Shown here in pieces: positions 60,469 through 64,000 of a stretch of DNA of 64,000 nt. The notes beneath the pieces were generated by a model. The model did not search any database, had not been told where the DNA came from, and saw only the letters and a program-made list of their open reading frames with translations. The position numbers were made by a program, and so were the translations under genes. The number at the start of each line of letters is the position of its first letter. Position 1 is the first letter of the stretch. The stretch comes from Chitinophagaceae bacterium (GTDB lineage Bacteria; Bacteroidota; Bacteroidia; Chitinophagales; Chitinophagaceae): NCBI GenBank assembly GCA_016710745.1, contig JADJVB010000010.1:1674001-1738000 (forward strand), given 5' to 3'.

Positions 60469-60480
60469 CCGGCTATAAGT

Positions 60481-61794
60481 ATGAAGACAAAAACAATCAA
60501 AAAAGACAAGGTAAACATCATCACGCTGGGGTGTAGTAAAAACATGGTGGATAGTGAAGTATTGAGCGGCCAGTTGATCGCCAACGAAATTGAGGTGGTT
60601 CATGAAAATGCAAAAAAAGACCACAATATCGTAGTGGTGAATACCTGTGGCTTTATCGAAAAAGCAAAGGAAGAGAGTATCAATACTATTCTACAGCAGG
60701 TTGAATTAAAACGCCGGGGCAAACTCGATAAAGTGTATGTTACGGGTTGCCTGAGCGAGCGATATAAAAATAACCTGGAAGAAGAGATACCCGAAGTAGA
60801 CGCTTATTTCGGCACGATGGAATTGCCCAACATCTTAAAAACATTTGATGCGGATTACAAAACCGATCTGATGGGCGAACGGTTATTGTATACGCCTCCG
60901 CATTATGCGTATATGAAGATCAGCGAGGGCTGTAACCGCACCTGCGCTTTTTGCGCTATCCCCCTGATGCGTGGTCAGCATGTTAGCCGAACCATTGAAT
61001 CGCTGGTGGATGAAGCCAAACGATTGGTTGACCGGGGCGTTAAAGAAGTGATGCTGATCGCCCAGGAATTAACTTACTATGGTTTGGATATCTACAAAAG
61101 AAGAGAACTGCCTAAACTGCTTCACGCGTTGGCCGATGTAAAAGGCCTGGAGTGGATTCGTCTGCATTATGCATACCCTTCAAAATTTCCAATTGAAATT
61201 ATTGACGCCATTAAAGAACGGGATAATATTTGTAATTACCTGGATATGCCCTTGCAACACGCGGCCAACAATATGCTGCATTTGATGAAGCGGCAGATCA
61301 CCCGTGAAGAGATGGAAGATCTGATAGGGGAGATCAGAAACCGGATGCCCGATATTTGTTTACGCACTACGTTAATAGCAGGTTTCCCCGGCGAAACCCG
61401 CGATGATGTGGAAGAATTGAAAATGTTTTTACAAAAAATGCGTTTCGACCGGGTTGGTATTTTTACCTATAGCCACGAAGAAGGCACCAGTGCGCACAAC
61501 CTGGTTGACAATATCCCCGCTGAAGAAAAAGAAGAGCGGGCGCAGGAGATCATGGAAGTGCAGCAGGAGATCAGCCTGGAAAAAAACCAGGAGAAAGTAG
61601 GTAAAACCTTTAAAGTATTGATCGATAAAAAGGAAGCGGGCCGTTACCTGGGCCGTACCGAGTTCGACAGTGTGGAAGTGGATAATGAAGTGATCATCAT
61701 CCAGTCGAAAAAGAAATTACCAATTGGCGAATTTGTAAACGTAAAAATTACAAAAGCCTATGATTATGACATTGAAGGAGAAGTAGTGATCTGA
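60481..61794 (+). CDS. rimO: Ribosomal protein S12 methylthiotransferase RimO
   Basis: The ATG at 60481 gives 437 residues. The UPF0004 domain (IITLGCSKNMVDSEVLSGQL, VNTCGFIEKAKEESI, YVTGCLSERY) supplies three Cys for one iron-sulphur cluster. The radical SAM CxxxCxxC is SEGCNRTCAFCAIPLMRGQ. A C-terminal TRAM domain ends YDYDIEGEVV. It methylthiolates an Asp of ribosomal protein S12. A TTG start at 60466 would add 5 residues and is less likely. Confidence 0.96.
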   Translation: MKTKTIKKDKVNIITLGCSKNMVDSEVLSGQLIANEIEVVHENAKKDHNIVVVNTCGFIEKAKEESINTILQQVELKRRGKLDKVYVTGCLSERYKNNLEEEIPEVDAYFGTMELPNILKTFDADYKTDLMGERLLYTPPHYAYMKISEGCNRTCAFCAIPLMRGQHVSRTIESLVDEAKRLVDRGVKEVMLIAQELTYYGLDIYKRRELPKLLHALADVKGLEWIRLHYAYPSKFPIEIIDAIKERDNICNYLDMPLQHAANNMLHLMKRQITREEMEDLIGEIRNRMPDICLRTTLIAGFPGETRDDVEELKMFLQKMRFDRVGIFTYSHEEGTSAHNLVDNIPAEEKEERAQEIMEVQQEISLEKNQEKVGKTFKVLIDKKEAGRYLGRTEFDSVEVDNEVIIIQSKKKLPIGEFVNVKITKAYDYDIEGEVVI

Positions 61795-61884
61795 GTGCCC
61801 TCGGGTATTCGAGCCGATGGGAAAAAAGGTTAAAAGTATTAATAACTGATAGGTTGTTATTTATTAATTGAGTATTATTGAAAA

Positions 61885-63483
61885 ATGAATCATACAGCGA
61901 CGCCAATTTCATACGAAGCCACCGGAAGTTTTTCAAAGATAGTGTTGGATTACTTACGCGGAGATGAGAAGCTACGGTCGTTTTATGCACACGGGGAAAC
62001 AGTAGCGGGCATAAAAGCAGCCATCGAGCAAAGGAAGAATTACCCCACCAACAGAAAATTACTGATCGATATTTTACAGGAACATTATTCTGGCAATAAC
62101 CCAACCGCTGAGCAGCAACTAAACATAAAGCAGTTAGGCAATGCCAATTGTTTTACCATAACAACGGCTCACCAACCCAATATATTTACAGGACATTTGT
62201 ATTTTATTTACAAGATCCTGCATGTGATCAAATTATGCAAAAAGCTTAAGGCCGAACTGCCGGAGAATGATTTTGTTCCGGTTTTTTATATGGGCAGCGA
62301 AGACGCCGACCTGGAAGAACTGGGACATGTGTACATTAACGGCAGTAAGCACGAATGGAAAACAAACCAAACCGGAGCTGTTGGCAGGATGAAAGTTGAT
62401 AAAGCCCTGGTTGGTCTGCTGGATGCTATTGAAGGAGAAATTGCTGTTCATCCTTATGGATACGAAATTATCAGCCTGATGAGATCCTGCTATACTGAGG
62501 GTATAACCGTTGAGCAGGCTACTTTTAAGTTGATCAACGCACTCTTTGGTGAATTCGGACTTATTGTGATGTTACCGGATGATGCCAATTATAAAAAGGC
62601 TTTTGTACCCGTGATTGCAAAGGAATTGAAAGAACAGTTTTCGCACCAAATAGTAGAAGAGACAGTATCGGCTTTTCCGAAAGAATATAAAGTACAGGCC
62701 GGAGGAAGGGAAATCAATATGTTTTATTTGAAGGACGATAGCCGTGACAGAATTGAAAAAAAGAATGACCGGTATACCATACGCAATACGGCCAGCTCGT
62801 TTTCCGAACCGGAGATGACCGCGGAATTGAATGACCATCCCGAAAGATTTAGTCCCAATGTGATTCTGCGCCCGGTATTCCAGGAAATGATCTTACCCAA
62901 TATTGCGTTTATTGGCGGCGGTGGCGAGTTGGCTTATTGGCTCGAATTAAAAGATGTTTTTGGCGCTGTTGAAGTTCCTTTTCCGGTACTGGTTTTGCGA
63001 AATTCATTTTTACTGGTAGAGAAAAAAGACAGGGAAAAATGGCAAAAATTGGGATTTACGATGGCTGATCTTTTTAAACCGGATTCCGAATTATTGATGC
63101 AGCTGGTGACCAGAGATAGCAGGGTACAGTTACATTTAGATGAGGAGAGGCAAACCATTCACGATTTTTACAGCGCACTAAAAAAAACGGCTTCTGCAGT
63201 AGATATTACCCTGCTGGCGCACACAGAAGCTTTAGAAAAACAGGCTTTAAGAAAGATTGATGCCCTGGAGAAGAAAATGCTCCGGGCCGAAAAGAGAAAG
63301 TTTGAAGCGCAACAAAGGCAATTACACAAATTGAAATCCGGGTTATTTCCTCACCATAGTTTGCAGGAACGCATTGAAAACTTTATGCCATTTTATGCAA
63401 AGTGGGGAAAGGCATTTATTGGCGCTATATATGATAACAGCCTGTCATTAGAGCAGGAGTTTGTGGTTTTGGAAATGGATTGA
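61885..63483 (+). CDS. bshC: Bacillithiol biosynthesis cysteine-adding enzyme BshC
   Basis: This 532-residue protein carries the BshC signatures: TTAHQPNIFTGHLYFIYKIL, PVFYMGSEDADLEELGH, FSPNVILRPVFQEMILPN and IGGGGELAYWLELKDVF. It has a C-terminal coiled coil (EKQALRKIDALEKKMLRAEK). BshC adds cysteine to glucosaminyl-malate in the last step of bacillithiol synthesis. BshA and BshB are not in the window. It follows rimO by 90 bp. Confidence 0.95.
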   Translation: MNHTATPISYEATGSFSKIVLDYLRGDEKLRSFYAHGETVAGIKAAIEQRKNYPTNRKLLIDILQEHYSGNNPTAEQQLNIKQLGNANCFTITTAHQPNIFTGHLYFIYKILHVIKLCKKLKAELPENDFVPVFYMGSEDADLEELGHVYINGSKHEWKTNQTGAVGRMKVDKALVGLLDAIEGEIAVHPYGYEIISLMRSCYTEGITVEQATFKLINALFGEFGLIVMLPDDANYKKAFVPVIAKELKEQFSHQIVEETVSAFPKEYKVQAGGREINMFYLKDDSRDRIEKKNDRYTIRNTASSFSEPEMTAELNDHPERFSPNVILRPVFQEMILPNIAFIGGGGELAYWLELKDVFGAVEVPFPVLVLRNSFLLVEKKDREKWQKLGFTMADLFKPDSELLMQLVTRDSRVQLHLDEERQTIHDFYSALKKTASAVDITLLAHTEALEKQALRKIDALEKKMLRAEKRKFEAQQRQLHKLKSGLFPHHSLQERIENFMPFYAKWGKAFIGAIYDNSLSLEQEFVVLEMD

Positions 63484-63845
63484 CCCTGGTTTTTACAGAT
63501 CCCGGCATACTGTTATAATATTTCATCGGTATTGGTCATAATTTCGTGGTGTTGGTTCACATGGCACATTCTTACCCAATAAGCGCCGGTATTCGCAGTC
63601 CGTTGCTGTAAACCCGCTAAAAATGTTGTCTGATTTTGTAATTTTCGATAGTCGGAAAACTCAAATTTTAGTTTCGGGAAAAATTTCTTACTTTAGTAGA
63701 CGGTTGAAGTAGCCTCCTGTACTTATAGGTATTAAACAAACAACAAATACCCGAACCGCATTTTTGCAGGATGTGCTGATTTATACGGATTTATCTGTAT
63801 TGCAGTTGACAGGTTTTATTCTTTCATTTCTTAAACAACAGTTTT
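63484..63845. other. 362-bp intergenic region before the CBS-domain gene
   Basis: I see no gene, tRNA or clear palindrome in this stretch. It is AT-rich with one weak TTACTTTAG box at about 63690 and probably carries the CBS gene promoter. Confidence 0.5.
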
Positions 63846-64000
63846 ATGGCGGCAGTTCGAAATATTTTAGAGGCAAAGGGGAATCAGATTTTTTCTGTTG
63901 GTGCTGGTATATCCGTGTACCATGCGTTGGAAATTATGGTGGAAAAGAATGTAAGCTCGTTGGTGATCATGGAAGATGAGAAACTGATCGGTATATTTAC
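63846..64000 (+). CDS. CBS-domain protein (5' part, cut by window edge)
   Basis: The ATG at 63846 opens a frame to the window edge (51 codons) with MAAVRNILEAKGNQIFSVGA, then ISVYHALEIMVEKNVSSLVI and MEDEKLIGIFT. This is the first half of a CBS domain, which binds adenine nucleotides. The partner domain lies outside the window, so its role cannot be told. Confidence 0.85.
   Translation, partial: MAAVRNILEAKGNQIFSVGAGISVYHALEIMVEKNVSSLVIMEDEKLIGIF

Overview
The window looks like a chromosome segment of a Bacteroidota bacterium, most likely a Chitinophagaceae-type member of the Sphingobacteriia/Chitinophagia. The reasons are a type IX secretion C-terminal sorting domain, DUF2723, DUF4407, DUF3667, DUF3810, DUF4295 and DUF6249 proteins, a short AMP nucleosidase, BshC (bacillithiol synthesis), the rpmB-rpmG-DUF4295-ftsY cluster, and repeated TAnnTTTG promoter elements in place of E. 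coli-type boxes. Almost all of it is ordinary housekeeping chromosome, with no prophage, integron, CRISPR array or rRNA operon.

Layout. 1-10 kb: truncated queA, a large TraB/GumN-like gene broken by one amber codon, a double-ATPase peptide-type ABC protein next to AMP nucleosidase, a small PD-(D/E)XK protein, an amino acid permease and UbiX. 10-20 kb: lolA, DUF4407, mutS, a T9SS-exported PKD protein, a YdeI/OmdA protein, an ECF sigma/anti-sigma pair and a lipoprotein amidohydrolase. 20-30 kb: yceD-rpmF-plsX, a DUF3810 HExxH membrane protein, a beta-lactamase-fold-like secreted protein with degenerate motifs, dcd, a phosphopantetheinyl transferase, DUF2130, tRNA-Leu(GAG), a histidine kinase and a frameshifted family 2 glycosyltransferase.

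30.3-32.1 kb is the most unusual stretch. tRNA-Gly(GCC) and tRNA-Leu(UAA) are followed by four nearly identical tandem units of about 358 bp. Each unit carries a small GIY-YIG nuclease gene whose 3' end runs into a tRNA-Leu remnant. In the remnants the anticodon arm and the T arm are replaced by TCCCGAT...ATCGGGA palindromes, while the D arm, variable arm and 3' acceptor strand are kept. The same palindrome core recurs singly elsewhere in the window, alone or as part of terminators.

32-50 kb: a YD-like secreted protein, DUF3667, mazG, a 1254-residue NtrY-like kinase, a PolX-like protein that has lost the polymerase acids but kept the PHP site, a frameshifted H1-like Lys/Ala protein, rplU-rpmA, a PlsC-type acyltransferase, priA with a palindromic in-frame insertion, murB, a pair of uncharacterised FSGRPNP-motif genes, and a MoxR-type ATPase/VWA pair. 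50-64 kb: DUF2723 membrane protein, EamA transporter, OsmC, rpmB-rpmG-DUF4295-ftsY, a TonB-dependent receptor-like barrel, rimO, bshC and the start of a CBS-domain protein.

Three genes (TraB-like, glycosyltransferase, H1-like) each differ from an intact reading frame by one base. This may reflect sequencing error or recent decay. All functional calls come from reading motifs by eye; no database search was run.
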